Shown in pieces: positions 26,664-35,701 of a DNA stretch of 64,000 bases (positions within the stretch are counted from its first letter, which is position 1; every line of letters begins with the position of its first letter). The translations under genes were made by a program, and so were the position numbers. This stretch comes from Catenulispora sp. GP43 (GTDB lineage: Bacteria > Actinomycetota > Actinomycetes > Streptomycetales > Catenulisporaceae): assembly GCF_041260665.1 (NCBI RefSeq), contig NZ_JBGCCT010000021.1, positions 62,001 through 126,000 on the forward strand, read 5' to 3'. Under the pieces are notes generated by a model that ran no database searches, was not told the DNA's origin, and worked only from the letters and a program-made list of their open reading frames with translations.

Positions 26664-27092
26664 ATGGTGCAGCTGTACGGGACGACAGATCAGAGCACGC
26701 TGCCGGACAGCATCGCCAAGGCGGACAAGCTGATGCTGGCCGGTGCGGCGCTGGCCGTGGTGCAGGGGCTCGTCGCGGCCATCGGCGATCTCCACCGGCC
26801 CGTGAACGCCGCCTTCAGCCTCCTCAGCGGCGTGATCGTCGGCGCGGTCTGGTGGTGGGTCGCGAAAGCCTGCGCGGAGGGCCGGGGCGGAGCCCGCCTC
26901 CTGGCGACCGTCTTCTTCGCCCTGTCCACGCTCGGCATCTCGAGCACGCTCAACGGCCTGTACCACTTCGTCACCGCGGCGCTCACCGTCCTGGACGTCC
27001 TGAGCTGGCTCGTCGGCCTGGGTGTGGTCCTCCTGCTGTGGCAGCGCGACTCCAGCGCCTTCTTCGAATCGCGGCGCCGTTTCCCGCGCTGA
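26664..27092 (+). CDS. Small integral membrane protein, unknown function
   Basis: A 142-residue protein with four hydrophobic segments (about residues 23-42, 48-70, 80-98 and 105-125). No catalytic motif is present. The ATG follows GGGGGACGCA. Similar four-helix proteins of unknown function are common in actinomycetes. It ends 11 bases before the convergent MATE gene. Confidence 0.65.
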   Translation: MVQLYGTTDQSTLPDSIAKADKLMLAGAALAVVQGLVAAIGDLHRPVNAAFSLLSGVIVGAVWWWVAKACAEGRGGARLLATVFFALSTLGISSTLNGLYHFVTAALTVLDVLSWLVGLGVVLLLWQRDSSAFFESRRRFPR

Positions 27093-27103
27093 GGCGAGGG
27101 CGG

Positions 27104-28483
27104 TTAAGGCGTCTGCGTCACCGCCGCGACCTCCGCGGTCACCTCCACGGCGTCCGTAGCCGACGCGCCGGTCACGATCCACCGGTCGGTACGGATCCGC
27201 GCCCCGAGCGCGATCAGCCGCGCCAGCATGAACACCCCGAGCGCCCACCACAGGCCGATCAGTCCCTGGTCCAGGTGGTACGAACCGAGGGCGGCGGCCA
27301 GGTAGGCACCGGTGGTCCCGATGCCGGCCCAGGCCAGGAACCGGCCGTCGCCGGCCCCGATGAGGATGCCGTCGAGCACGAACACCGGTGCCGCGATCGG
27401 CAGGAACAGCGCCTCCAGCAGCAGGACGTCCTCCAGCAGGTTCCGCACCGCCTGGTCGTCGGTGAACAGCGGGATGAACGCCTGCCGCGTCGCCAGCACC
27501 AGCAGGGCGAGCACGACGCCGACCACCACGCCCCACTCGATCGTCCGCCGATTGGCGCGCCGCGCGCCGGCCACGTCCGAGGCCCCGAGCAGCTGCGAGA
27601 TCCACGCCTGTCCGGCGATGGCGAGCGCGTCCAGCACCAGCCCGAGGAAGCCCCACAGCGACCACGCGACCTGTTGCGCCGCCAGCGCCTCAGTCCCATA
27701 GCGCGCGGCGAGGATCGTCCCGGCCAGGAGCGCGATGCGCAGCAGTATCGTGCGGATCAGCAACGGGATCGAGGCGGTCGCGGCCTGCTTGATCCCCTCG
27801 CGGTCCGGTCGTAGTGGCGCCTCGTACTTGCGCGCCGCCTTATAGACGACCACCGCATAAGCGGTCGCCATCCCGTACTGCGTGAGCACCGTCCCTGTCG
27901 CCGAACCGGCGATCCCCATCCCCACCGGATAGACCAGCACCAGGTTCAGCACCACGTTCATCCCGGCGCCGGTCGCCGCCACTACAAGTGTCGTGCGGAT
28001 GTCCTGCAGACCTCGCAGGACTCCCGTGGAGGCCAGTACCAGGAGCATCGCGGGCTGCCCGATAGAGGCGATCCGCAAGTACGTCACGCCATAGGGCACC
28101 GCCTCGTGCGACGCCCCGAACAACCGCACCAGCGGCGCCGCGAACACGATCCCGGCCAGTCCCAACACCACGCCGAGGATCACACCGAGCCACATCCCGT
28201 CCACGCCCTGCCGCACCGCCCCCGGCAGGTCCCCGGCGCCGATCCGCCGCCCGACCGCGGCCGTCGTCCCGTAGGCGAGGAACACGCACAGGTACGTCAG
28301 CGTCGCCAACAGCGCGCTCGCCGCCGCCAGCCCGGCCAGCTGCGGCGTCCCCAGGTGCCCGACGATCGCCGAGTCGGCGAGCAGGAACAGCGGCTCGGCG
28401 ACCAGGTTCCCCAAAGCCGGCAGCGCCAGCTTCAGCAGCCGCGCGTCCTCGGCCGTCGGGCACAAGCTGTGCACGGACGTCAT
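27104..28483 (-). CDS. MATE-family efflux transporter
   Basis: A 459-residue multidrug and toxin extrusion protein with about twelve membrane helices in two bundles. Typical MATE segments are LALPALGNLVAEPLFLLADSAIVGHLGTPQLAG near the N-terminus, LRGLQDIRTTL and the second bundle starting near SIPLLIRTILLRIALLAG. It exports cationic or other small molecules using an ion gradient; the substrate is unknown. The ATG at 28483 with GGGGACC upstream is preferred to an in-frame start 47 codons earlier, which would add a tail unlike the family. Confidence 0.92.
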   Translation of the reverse strand: MTSVHSLCPTAEDARLLKLALPALGNLVAEPLFLLADSAIVGHLGTPQLAGLAAASALLATLTYLCVFLAYGTTAAVGRRIGAGDLPGAVRQGVDGMWLGVILGVVLGLAGIVFAAPLVRLFGASHEAVPYGVTYLRIASIGQPAMLLVLASTGVLRGLQDIRTTLVVAATGAGMNVVLNLVLVYPVGMGIAGSATGTVLTQYGMATAYAVVVYKAARKYEAPLRPDREGIKQAATASIPLLIRTILLRIALLAGTILAARYGTEALAAQQVAWSLWGFLGLVLDALAIAGQAWISQLLGASDVAGARRANRRTIEWGVVVGVVLALLVLATRQAFIPLFTDDQAVRNLLEDVLLLEALFLPIAAPVFVLDGILIGAGDGRFLAWAGIGTTGAYLAAALGSYHLDQGLIGLWWALGVFMLARLIALGARIRTDRWIVTGASATDAVEVTAEVAAVTQTP

Positions 28484-28607
28484 CGGCGGTCCCCGGTCGG
28501 CGAGGTGGTGGACGGGAAAACAAGCGCGCGTCACAGGCGAAGCGCCGCCACGAATATTACCGCCCAGGATCGGCCCCCAGCAGGAGGCGCCGTGGAAAAC
28601 TGATCGC

Positions 28608-29345
28608 ATGACCGTCGAGGACATCCGCTACCGCATCCCCGCCGAGCGCGCCGCCGAGTTCGAGGCCGCCTACGCCGACGCGGCCAAGGCCCTGGCCGCC
28701 ACTCCGGAATGCGTTGGTTACGAGCTGATCCGCGGTATCGACGAACCGGACCAGTACGTCTTCCGCGCCACCTGGAACGCGCCGAAGCCGCATGCCCGTA
28801 CGACCCAGAGCGAGGACTACCTCCAGGGCTACGAAGGCGACATCACCGACCGGCGCACCTACGAGCCGACGGCCGTCCGGGGCGACGGCGGCGCGGTCCC
28901 CACGCTGTACGAATGGCTCGGCGGCGCGGATGCTCTGCTGCGCCTGACCGAGGCCTTCTACCGCGAGGTCCTCAAGGACGACCTGCTCCACCCGCTGTTC
29001 GCCGGCATGGACCCCGAACACCCTCAGCACGTCGCGGTCTGGCTCGGCGAGGTCTTCGGCGGTCCGAGCGACTACACCGGCTCGCATGGCGGCTACCGCC
29101 ACATGATCCGGCAGCACCTCGGCCGCGGCATCCAGGAGAAGCAGCGCCGGCGCTGGGTCAGCCTCCTGATGGACGCCGCCGACGAGGTCGGCCTCCCGGA
29201 CGACCCGGAGTTCCGCGCGGCCTTCACGAGCTACATCGAGTGGGGCACCCGGCTGGCCGTCATCAACTCGCGGCCCGGTGTGAAGGAGTACGACGCCCCA
29301 ATGCCGAAGTGGCATTGGGGCGGGCACCCTCCGTACCGCGGATGA
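28608..29345 (+). CDS. Antibiotic biosynthesis monooxygenase-truncated hemoglobin fusion
   Basis: A 245-residue two-domain protein. Residues 1-95 are an ABM (ferredoxin-like dimeric monooxygenase) domain: VEDIRYRIPAERAAEFEAAYADAAKALAATPECVGYELIRG. Residues about 100-235 are a group II truncated hemoglobin: LYEWLGGADALLRLTEAFYREVLKDDLLHPLF, the probable proximal His in YRHMIRQHLG, and the distal-side Trp in RRRWVSLLM. ABM-globin fusions are known from Streptomyces and relatives. The haem domain could supply or remove oxygen or nitric oxide at the ABM site; this is inference. The ATG has no close ribosome binding site. The gene is divergent from the MATE exporter. Confidence 0.88.
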   Translation: MTVEDIRYRIPAERAAEFEAAYADAAKALAATPECVGYELIRGIDEPDQYVFRATWNAPKPHARTTQSEDYLQGYEGDITDRRTYEPTAVRGDGGAVPTLYEWLGGADALLRLTEAFYREVLKDDLLHPLFAGMDPEHPQHVAVWLGEVFGGPSDYTGSHGGYRHMIRQHLGRGIQEKQRRRWVSLLMDAADEVGLPDDPEFRAAFTSYIEWGTRLAVINSRPGVKEYDAPMPKWHWGGHPPYRG

Positions 29346-29348
29346 GGT

Positions 29349-30638
29349 CTACTTCACGAACGTGATCGGGTACTGCGACGCGCCACGGCCGTCCAGCAGG
29401 TGGTCGTCGCAGCCCTTCAGGAACCGTTCGAAGAACGAGTCCACCAGCGCGCGGTCGGCCGCCACCGCCTTGGCCGGGTCGACCGTCCCGTTGTCGTAGG
29501 CCAGCGTCGAGGCCGGGATCCGGTCGGCCAGCTGCGCCAGCAGGGGCTCGGCATCGGTGAACGACTGGTGCTGCGAGTCGTTCAGCGTGATGTCCGCCTT
29601 CCACCCCTTCTGGTGCTGCCAGAACGACGCCCACGACGGCTCGACGTGGATGCTGCTGGGATAGCGGCCGGTGCTGCCCATCAGCAGGAGCGGCTGCTTC
29701 AGCCCGTGCAGCGCGACCTGGCTCAGGTGGGTGCCGTCGGCGTTCTCGGTGAACTCCATGGTGCCGTCCAGGTTGACGCCGGCCTTGACCCGCGGATCGT
29801 TGTACATCGTCTCGGCCGCCTCGAACCCGCCGGCGGAGTGTCCGAACATCCCGATGTCGGTCAGGTTCATGCCGGCGGTCAGCCGGTGCGGCAGGCTCGA
29901 CAGGCGGTTCAGCACGAGCTGAGTGTCGGCCAGGCGGACGTCCATCACCTTGGTGAGCAAGACCGTCGCCGCCGCCTGGTCGTTCCCGACCTGGTTGAAG
30001 GCCGCCAGCAGCGGCCCGTTGCCGACCACGTGGCCGTCGGGGAACTCCGTGGCCGGCGCCTCCCCGGTGTGGTCGATGGTGACAACCACATAGCCCTGCG
30101 AAGCCAGGTTCTCGACCAGGGTCACGTTCGAGTCCCGCGGGTCCCCGGCGCCGGGCGAGTACAGGACGACCGGGAAGCGGCCCGGCGCCATGGCGGCGTT
30201 CCGCACCGAGTGCGTCTTGGTCGCGGCCCAGTTCACCAGACCAGTGGGCAGGCTGTTGCCGTCGTCGAGCGAGGCACCGATCGCGGCGGCCGCGGCGGCG
30301 GGGTACTGGTTCGTGAACGGCTTGCCGGCGGTGTGCACCGCCGGGTAGAAGACGCTGATCATCAGCTCGCGGTAGGGCTGGTTCGGCACCCACGGGTCCG
30401 CGCGCTCGTCGTCGACGAGCCGGAAGGTCGACTCGCCGGTGGCGTAGCGGCCCTGGGGCGCGGGAAGCGTGAGCGTCCGGCCGTTCGCAGGGTTCGATGA
30501 CGCGGACCAAGCCGGCGCGGTTGCCGATGCCGTTGCCGAGCCCGAGGCCGTTGCCAAGGCCGGAACCGCGGTCGAGAGAACGAGACCGGAAACGGCGACC
30601 CCGGCCAGAGAAGCGGCGAGGAGACGAGAGCTGCGCAT
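29349..30638 (-). CDS. Secreted PAF-acetylhydrolase-like alpha/beta hydrolase
   Basis: A 429-residue secreted esterase. A signal peptide (MRSSRLLAASLAGVAVSGLVLSTAVPALA, cleavage near residue 29) precedes an alpha/beta hydrolase similar to platelet-activating-factor acetylhydrolase isoform II: PYRELMISVFYPA, FPVVLYSPGAGDPRDSNVTLVENLASQGYVVVTIDHTGE, and the nucleophile elbow GHSAGGFEA. The late His is in DSQHQSFTD. The ATG at 30638 has AAGGA six bases upstream and is chosen over an ATG 13 codons earlier. An inverted repeat lies in its upstream region at 30754-30777. The natural substrate is unknown. Confidence 0.88.
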   Translation of the reverse strand: MRSSRLLAASLAGVAVSGLVLSTAVPALATASGSATASATAPAWSASSNPANGRTLTLPAPQGRYATGESTFRLVDDERADPWVPNQPYRELMISVFYPAVHTAGKPFTNQYPAAAAAAIGASLDDGNSLPTGLVNWAATKTHSVRNAAMAPGRFPVVLYSPGAGDPRDSNVTLVENLASQGYVVVTIDHTGEAPATEFPDGHVVGNGPLLAAFNQVGNDQAAATVLLTKVMDVRLADTQLVLNRLSSLPHRLTAGMNLTDIGMFGHSAGGFEAAETMYNDPRVKAGVNLDGTMEFTENADGTHLSQVALHGLKQPLLLMGSTGRYPSSIHVEPSWASFWQHQKGWKADITLNDSQHQSFTDAEPLLAQLADRIPASTLAYDNGTVDPAKAVAADRALVDSFFERFLKGCDDHLLDGRGASQYPITFVK

Positions 30639-30753
30639 GGGAGTTCCTTCTGATGCGGCGTTGCGTTGTTCGGACACCTCGATCCTCGCAACGCACGCAC
30701 CTCACGAACCACCGCGCTACCAGGCGTTTCAGCGCTCGTGAAGGCCGAACCGC

Positions 30754-30777
30754 CATAGGGCGGATAACCGCCCTATG
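30754..30777. terminator. Perfect inverted repeat after a secreted protein gene
   Basis: CATAGGGCGG and CCGCCCTATG form a perfect 10-base stem with an ATAA loop. It lies 21 bases downstream of the stop of the minus-strand gene at 30798-31715 and 116 bases upstream of the next minus-strand gene. A terminator is the simplest reading; an operator for the downstream hydrolase gene is an alternative. Confidence 0.55.
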
Positions 30778-30797
30778 ACAGCGTTCGTACTAGCGCG

Positions 30798-31715
30798 TCA
30801 GCCGGACGTGACGCACGCGCTCGCCTTGTTGGACCACAGGCCCTGCACGTCGAAGGTGCCGGTCGACAGGGTTTCGTAGGCGTCCAGGTTCTCGCACTCG
30901 TCGCCGACCTCGCCGCCGCTGGAGTTGTACCAACCGGTGGTCGGCCAGAAGTCGGTGACGGTCTCGGCGTACTCGTGCGTCTCGGTGGACTCGATGCCGG
31001 AGAGCATGCGGCCGTCCGTCAGCGTGGTGCAGGCGCCCGCGCCGAGGTCGGGGACGTACGGGAGGTTGGTGTAGGCGAGCGTCCCGTAGCCGGACGTGGT
31101 CTTGTCGTGCCAGGCGCAGAAGCTGCCGTGCGGACCGAAGCCGTCCGGGTGCGTCCCGGTCGGTGACACGACCACGTACTGGGCGTTCAGATTCGGGGTC
31201 TGAGTCGTGTTGCCGAAGTGCGCGGCGGCACTGGCCGCCTCGGCCGCCAGCTGCGTCTTGGTGGCCTTCCTCGGCGCCGCCGCCGCGCTGTCGAACCAGA
31301 CACCGGCCAGCGGCGAGGAGGCCGGGTGGTTCACGAACGTCGCGCCGGCCGGGCAGGCCGTGGTGCCGGCCGGAGCGTTCTCGCAGTACTGGGTGAGGAT
31401 CGTGCCCCAGGTGTCGGACGCGCCGTACAGGCCCTTGAACATGGCCTGCAGGTCCGGGGCGACACCGGCCGGGTCACTGGACCACTGGCTGCCCCAGAAG
31501 ACCAGGTAGACCTGCGGGTTCGGGGACACCACGCCCTGGGTGCCGTTGGTCTGCAACGAGAGTTGGCCGACGCCCCCGGCCTTGCCGGCCGCGAGGGCCG
31601 CAGAGCTCGGATGAAGCCGCTTGGCGTGCGCCGACGCGGCGACCGTGGGTGCGGGCGCGGCGGCGATGGTGGCGAGGGCGGCCGCTGCCAGGGCGGCGAT
31701 GCGGAGGTAGCGCAT
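30798..31715 (-). CDS. Secreted protein with HEYAE motif, EXORDIUM/phosphate-induced-like
   Basis: A 305-residue exported protein. The signal peptide (MRYLRIAALAAAALATIAAAPAPTVAASA region) ends near residue 27. The mature part has VYLVFWGSQWSSDPAGVAPDLQAMFKGLYG and, near the C-terminus, ESTETHEYAETVTDFWP followed by GWYNSSGGEVGDECENL. The pattern HExxE, then a WYxxxGGEVGDxC segment, is seen in a family of secreted bacterial proteins distantly related to plant EXORDIUM/phi-1 and possibly metallopeptidase-like. The exact function is unknown. Four cysteines suggest disulfides outside the cell. Confidence 0.7.
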   Translation of the reverse strand: MRYLRIAALAAAALATIAAAPAPTVAASAHAKRLHPSSAALAAGKAGGVGQLSLQTNGTQGVVSPNPQVYLVFWGSQWSSDPAGVAPDLQAMFKGLYGASDTWGTILTQYCENAPAGTTACPAGATFVNHPASSPLAGVWFDSAAAAPRKATKTQLAAEAASAAAHFGNTTQTPNLNAQYVVVSPTGTHPDGFGPHGSFCAWHDKTTSGYGTLAYTNLPYVPDLGAGACTTLTDGRMLSGIESTETHEYAETVTDFWPTTGWYNSSGGEVGDECENLDAYETLSTGTFDVQGLWSNKASACVTSG

Positions 31716-31878
31716 CAGACTCCTTCTGGACGACGAGAGGACCGTGGTCGGCCCAGAAAGAAGGCGCCGCGACGGCGTCGGCCGTTACTGCTTCGCCCTC
31801 GCCGCGGCCGCCCTCGCCGCGCTCGCCGCCCCAGAAGCCTCGTCCACTCCCGTCAGCCGATCCCGTCAGCCGACGCCG

Positions 31879-33594
31879 TCAGCCGATCCCGATCCCGATC
31901 CCGTTCAGCATCGCCTTGATCGCCGGCCCCGCCTTGACGTCCCCGAACCCGCCGTTCAGCACCACGCAGGCCACCGCGATGTCGTGCTGCGGATCCATCG
32001 CGATCATCCAGCTGTCCGGGTCCTCGTTCTGGCGCTCGGCCGTCCCGGTCTTCGCGCCGAGCGTCGGGCTGATGCCGCGCAGCGAGGTGGCGGTGCCCTC
32101 CGTGATGACCCCGCGCATCAGGGTCTTGAGCTCGGTGTCGACCGTGGCCGGCAACGGCGTCGCCGCCGCCTGACTCTGCCCCGGCACCAGGATCGGCTGT
32201 TTGAAGGTGCCACTGGCCACGGTCGCGGCGACCGAGGCCATCGTCAGCGGGCACATCGTGATGTCGCCCTGGCCGAAGGTCTCGGCGGCGAAGCGCTCCT
32301 GGCCGTCGGCCGCGGGGACCTGCTCGTTGCCCGCCGTGCAGTACGTCGCCGAGCCCAGTCCCATGTCCCACGGCTGGTTCAGGCCGAACTGCGTCTTCGC
32401 CTCGTTCTCCAGCGCGGACAAGCCCGACAGCCGGTTGCGCAGTCCGACGTAGGAGGTGTTGCAGGACTGCTCGAAGGCGTCGGTCAGGGTCGCGTTCGGG
32501 TAGCCGTTCTTCAGGCCCTCGTCGTTGTGGTAGGTCTGCGACCCGACCGTCGAGGTCGGCGGACACGGCGCCGGGTCCGAAGGCTTCAGACCGGTCTGGA
32601 GCAGAGCCGCGGTGGTGATGGTCTTGAACGTCGAGCCCGGCGCGCGCAGCGCGTGATACGCCAGGCCCGCCGTGGTCTGGGAGTTGCCGGCCATCGCCAG
32701 GACGCCGCCGGTGCTCGGCTTGATGACCACCATGCCGGAGTTCGGGTACGCGCTCAGCGCCTTCTCGGCCGCGGTCTGGACGCGAGCGTCGAGCGTGGAA
32801 GAGATCTGCGACGTGGCGCCGCTCGGCGCCGTGCCGAGCGCGACCGGCGTGCTCCCGGCGATCGGCGCGCCGGTGTTCGCGTCGACGAAGGTGATCTGGA
32901 GCGCGGTCGGCGCCGCGCCGCCGGGCTGCTTGGCGGTCGCCAGCCGCGAGAGCACGGTCACCAGACCGGGATGCGCCGACGCCAGGAGCGGCTGGCCGGT
33001 GTCGTCGACGACGGTCGCGGGCGGCGGGGTCGCGGTGAGGTTCGCCTGCGCGCCGAGTTGCGGATGGATGACGGCCGAGGACCAGTGGACCAGGAGGCTG
33101 TTCGCGTTCCCCGCCGCCGGGGCCACGGCGAGGGTGGAGTTGTAGCTCCACTGCAACCCTCCGTCGAAGGAATCCACGACGCTGAAGGTGTAGCGGGTCG
33201 CCGAGTCCGGCGAAGCACCGGTCGCAGGGACCTGTGATCCGAGAATGAGCTGGGCGGACTTGGGATTCAGCGACTTCATCACCGCCTGCAACCGCGGCCC
33301 GGCAGCCGCCGCGTTGTCGGTGAGCGAGCCGGCCTTGGTGTAGTCCCCCGATGCCCACGCCGCCAAGAAGTCCTTCGCCACCGCGTCCGGCGTCGCGGGG
33401 GCGGCGTCCGACGACGTCGCCGCCGAGCCGCCCGGCCCGCCCGGGCCCCTCAGACCATTCTTCGCCGTCGGCTCGGTGCCGTGGTCGGACCGCAGCCAGA
33501 GAGCCACGGAAGCGGCCGCCACCGCCGCGACTGTGACGATCGCCGCGGTGACCGTCCGTGTAGTGCGGTTTCCCTGCCGTTGCTTGCCTGCCAT
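31879..33594 (-). CDS. Penicillin-binding protein, class B-like, with NTF2-like N-terminal domain
   Basis: A 571-residue membrane-anchored transpeptidase. One N-terminal helix (residues 14-36) is followed by a MecA-N/NTF2-like domain (about 65-185), a dimerisation segment and a transpeptidase domain. All three active-site motifs are present: STFK with Ser321, SCN at 377-379 and KTG at 515-517. It would cross-link peptidoglycan outside the membrane. The C-terminus ends in a GI repeat encoded by tandem CGATCC hexamers at about 31885-31910. The ATG at 33594 (MAGKQRQ) is preferred to one 30 codons earlier. It is divergent from a LysR/beta-lactamase-like pair across 88 bases. Confidence 0.92.
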   Translation of the reverse strand: MAGKQRQGNRTTRTVTAAIVTVAAVAAASVALWLRSDHGTEPTAKNGLRGPGGPGGSAATSSDAAPATPDAVAKDFLAAWASGDYTKAGSLTDNAAAAGPRLQAVMKSLNPKSAQLILGSQVPATGASPDSATRYTFSVVDSFDGGLQWSYNSTLAVAPAAGNANSLLVHWSSAVIHPQLGAQANLTATPPPATVVDDTGQPLLASAHPGLVTVLSRLATAKQPGGAAPTALQITFVDANTGAPIAGSTPVALGTAPSGATSQISSTLDARVQTAAEKALSAYPNSGMVVIKPSTGGVLAMAGNSQTTAGLAYHALRAPGSTFKTITTAALLQTGLKPSDPAPCPPTSTVGSQTYHNDEGLKNGYPNATLTDAFEQSCNTSYVGLRNRLSGLSALENEAKTQFGLNQPWDMGLGSATYCTAGNEQVPAADGQERFAAETFGQGDITMCPLTMASVAATVASGTFKQPILVPGQSQAAATPLPATVDTELKTLMRGVITEGTATSLRGISPTLGAKTGTAERQNEDPDSWMIAMDPQHDIAVACVVLNGGFGDVKAGPAIKAMLNGIGIGIG

Positions 33595-33619
33595 AGCTCG
33601 CAAGGAAAGCGCGCCCGTC

Positions 33620-33672
33620 ACGACTCTGTCCAAGAGTCGTATGGGAAACACATCCATAGTGATGTGGCTATG
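33620..33672. promoter_or_regulatory. Two inverted repeats in the PBP/LysR divergent promoter
   Basis: ACGACTCT-N5-AGAGTCGT (33620-33640) is a perfect 8-base inverted repeat. CATAG-N8-CTATG (33655-33672) ends 11 bases before the LysR start codon. Either could be the LysR binding site controlling both directions. They are candidates from sequence only. Confidence 0.5.
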
Positions 33673-33682
33673 ATCCGATGTC

Positions 33683-34633
33683 ATGGACCTCTTGGCGCAC
33701 CTCCGCTACTTCCGCGTGGTCGCTGAGGAACAGCACTTCGGGCGGGCCGCGATCCGCCTGCGGCTCGCGCAGCCGTCGCTGTCGCAACGGATCCAGCGCC
33801 TGGAGCGCGAATTCGGGGTGCGGTTGTTCGACCGGGGCCGCGGCGGCGCGGTGCTGACCCCGGCCGGGCGTCTGGTGCTGGCGCAGAGCGAGGCCGTTCT
33901 CGACGCCGCCGACCGGCTGCGCTCGGTGGTCGGGCGGTTGCAGGACGGTGAGATGGGGACCTTGCGCGCGGCGGTGCCGCCGCACCTCGGCGGGGCAGCG
34001 GTGGCGGCACTGCTGACCGCGTTCCAGGAGCGCAGCCCCGGCGGCGAGCTCGATCTCCGCGAGCTCGCCACCGCCGAGCAGACCGCGGAGCTGGCGGCCG
34101 GCACGCTGGACGCCGGGATCGTGCGGCATCCCTGTCCGGCCGGCGGCCTGGCGTTCGGGCCGATCCTGCACCAGCCCCTCGGCGTGCTGCTGCGCGACGA
34201 CGACCCGCTTGCCGCGGATCCGGACGTCGATCTCAGGACCCTGAGTGGCCGCGCCCTGGCCATGCCGCCGCGCGCGAACAGCCCGGCACTGCACGACGAG
34301 ACGGTGACCGCCTGCGCGCGCCACGGTTTCACGCCGACCACGATCCGCGACGTCGAAGGCCTGGACTTCACCCGCGCCCTCATCATGGCCGGAGCAGACC
34401 TGATCGCCCTGATACCCGCCCCGCCGCCCGAACCAGGCACCGCCTGGCGTCCGCTGACCGGCCATCCCCTGTCCTGGCGCACCTCCACGTCCTGGCGCGC
34501 GGGCCACGACGGCCCGGCCGTGCGCGTGTTCGCGGAGGCCGCCGACGCCGCGTTGCGCACGCACGCCGGCATGTACGCGGCACCGGCCGAACGTCCGCGC
34601 ACCACCCGACCGGAGACGGAGTTCGCGCTGTGA
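33683..34633 (+). CDS. LysR-family transcriptional regulator
   Basis: A 316-residue regulator. The N-terminal winged helix (residues 1-60: HLRYFRVVAEEQHFGRAAIRLRLAQPSLSQRIQRLEREFGVRLFDR) is textbook LysR. The rest is the periplasmic-binding-like effector domain. Its stop overlaps the start of the beta-lactamase-like gene (GTGA), and it is divergent from a penicillin-binding protein gene. That arrangement recalls AmpR-type control of cell-wall enzymes, except that the lactamase-like gene is co-directional and coupled rather than divergent. Confidence 0.93.
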   Translation: MDLLAHLRYFRVVAEEQHFGRAAIRLRLAQPSLSQRIQRLEREFGVRLFDRGRGGAVLTPAGRLVLAQSEAVLDAADRLRSVVGRLQDGEMGTLRAAVPPHLGGAAVAALLTAFQERSPGGELDLRELATAEQTAELAAGTLDAGIVRHPCPAGGLAFGPILHQPLGVLLRDDDPLAADPDVDLRTLSGRALAMPPRANSPALHDETVTACARHGFTPTTIRDVEGLDFTRALIMAGADLIALIPAPPPEPGTAWRPLTGHPLSWRTSTSWRAGHDGPAVRVFAEAADAALRTHAGMYAAPAERPRTTRPETEFAL

Positions 34634-35547
34634 CCGAATCCCCCTCCCCTTCGACCGCCTCCGTGTCGACCGCCTCCGTGTCGACCGCCGCCACCCGCCG
34701 CGCCGCGGCCCGCATCAACGCGGCCTTCGCCGACGCCGGCGTGACCGGCCGGCTGCACGCCCTCGACATCGATTCCGGAGCCTCGATCTCGGTCGCGGCC
34801 ACGCAGCCCGTCCCGACCAGCAGCCTCCACAAGGTGTGCCTCCTGGCGGCCCTCTACCGCGAAGACGCCGCCGGACGCCTCGATCGCACCCGCCAGATCG
34901 ACGTCTCCGCCGCCGAGCGCACCCCGGGCCTGTCCGGCCTGGCCGTGATGCGCGACGCCGTCCGGCTCTCCCTTCGCGACCTCGCCACCCTCGTCGTCGC
35001 GGTCAGCGACAACGCCGCCGCGGACGTCCTGTGGCGCGAGATCGGGTTCGACACCGTCAACCGCACCATGGCCGATCTCGGCCTGCCCGACACGATCGCC
35101 GTCCACGACATGGCGGCCATCAGGGACGCGCTCCTGGCCACCCCGAACCTCGCCGACCCCGCGGCGTTGGCCGATGTCAGCGTCCTGAATCCGGAGCTGA
35201 CCAACCGCTCCACGCCGCGCCAACTGGCCGAGCTGTTCGCCGCCATATGGCGCGACGAGGTCTGCACCGGCGAGCTCGCCGGGGAACTGCGCTCCGTGCT
35301 CGGCGTGCAGGCCTGGACCCATCGCCTGTCGTCGGGCTTCCCCTTCGACGACGTCCGGGTCAGCGGCAAGACCGCCACGCTCCCCACGATCCGCGCCGAA
35401 GCCGGCGTCATCGAGTACCCCGACGGCGGGCGCTACGCCGTGGCCGTCTTCACCCGCGCCGCCTCGACCGCCGCGGTCCTGCCCGCCGCCGACGCCGTCA
35501 TCGGCACCGCCGGGCGCATCGCGGTGGACGCGTTGCGGTCGCACTGA
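34630..35547 (+). CDS. Class A beta-lactamase-like serine hydrolase without signal peptide
   Basis: A 305-residue serine hydrolase of the class A beta-lactamase fold: SxxK motif in TSSLHK, SDN in VSDNAAADVL, and KTA in SGKTATLP in place of KTG. A short PELTNRSTP stretch stands where the class A omega loop with Glu166 would be. No signal peptide is present; the N-terminus is STASV repeats encoded by 2.5 tandem copies of a 15-base unit (34651-34690), so it may be cytoplasmic or non-standardly exported. The GTG overlaps the LysR stop. It may be a hydrolase or a lactamase; activity on beta-lactams is not shown. Confidence 0.85.
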   Translation: MTESPSPSTASVSTASVSTAATRRAAARINAAFADAGVTGRLHALDIDSGASISVAATQPVPTSSLHKVCLLAALYREDAAGRLDRTRQIDVSAAERTPGLSGLAVMRDAVRLSLRDLATLVVAVSDNAAADVLWREIGFDTVNRTMADLGLPDTIAVHDMAAIRDALLATPNLADPAALADVSVLNPELTNRSTPRQLAELFAAIWRDEVCTGELAGELRSVLGVQAWTHRLSSGFPFDDVRVSGKTATLPTIRAEAGVIEYPDGGRYAVAVFTRAASTAAVLPAADAVIGTAGRIAVDALRSH

Positions 35548-35672
35548 AAGCTGCCAAAGGAACAAATGCATCACAAGGATCTGCTTATGGTTTTCAGTGC
35601 ATTTACGGACACGCGCCCGGCCTCCTGAAAACGCCGCACCCCAGGTTGCGGCAAAACGAATTGTTAGGAACC

Positions 35673-35701
35673 TTGACAGACCTCTGGTCTAGTCCAATGA
35701 T
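35673..35701 (+). promoter_or_regulatory. Chitinase promoter with DasR-like operator
   Basis: A perfect -35 box TTGACA (35673-35678) is followed by TGGTCTAGTCCA (35685-35696). This differs by one base from TGGTCTAGACCA, the core of the DasR responsive element known from Streptomyces chitin genes. A weak -10 (AATGAT, 35696-35701) lies 17 bases after the -35, so the operator fills the spacer and bound repressor would block polymerase. Confidence 0.7.
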
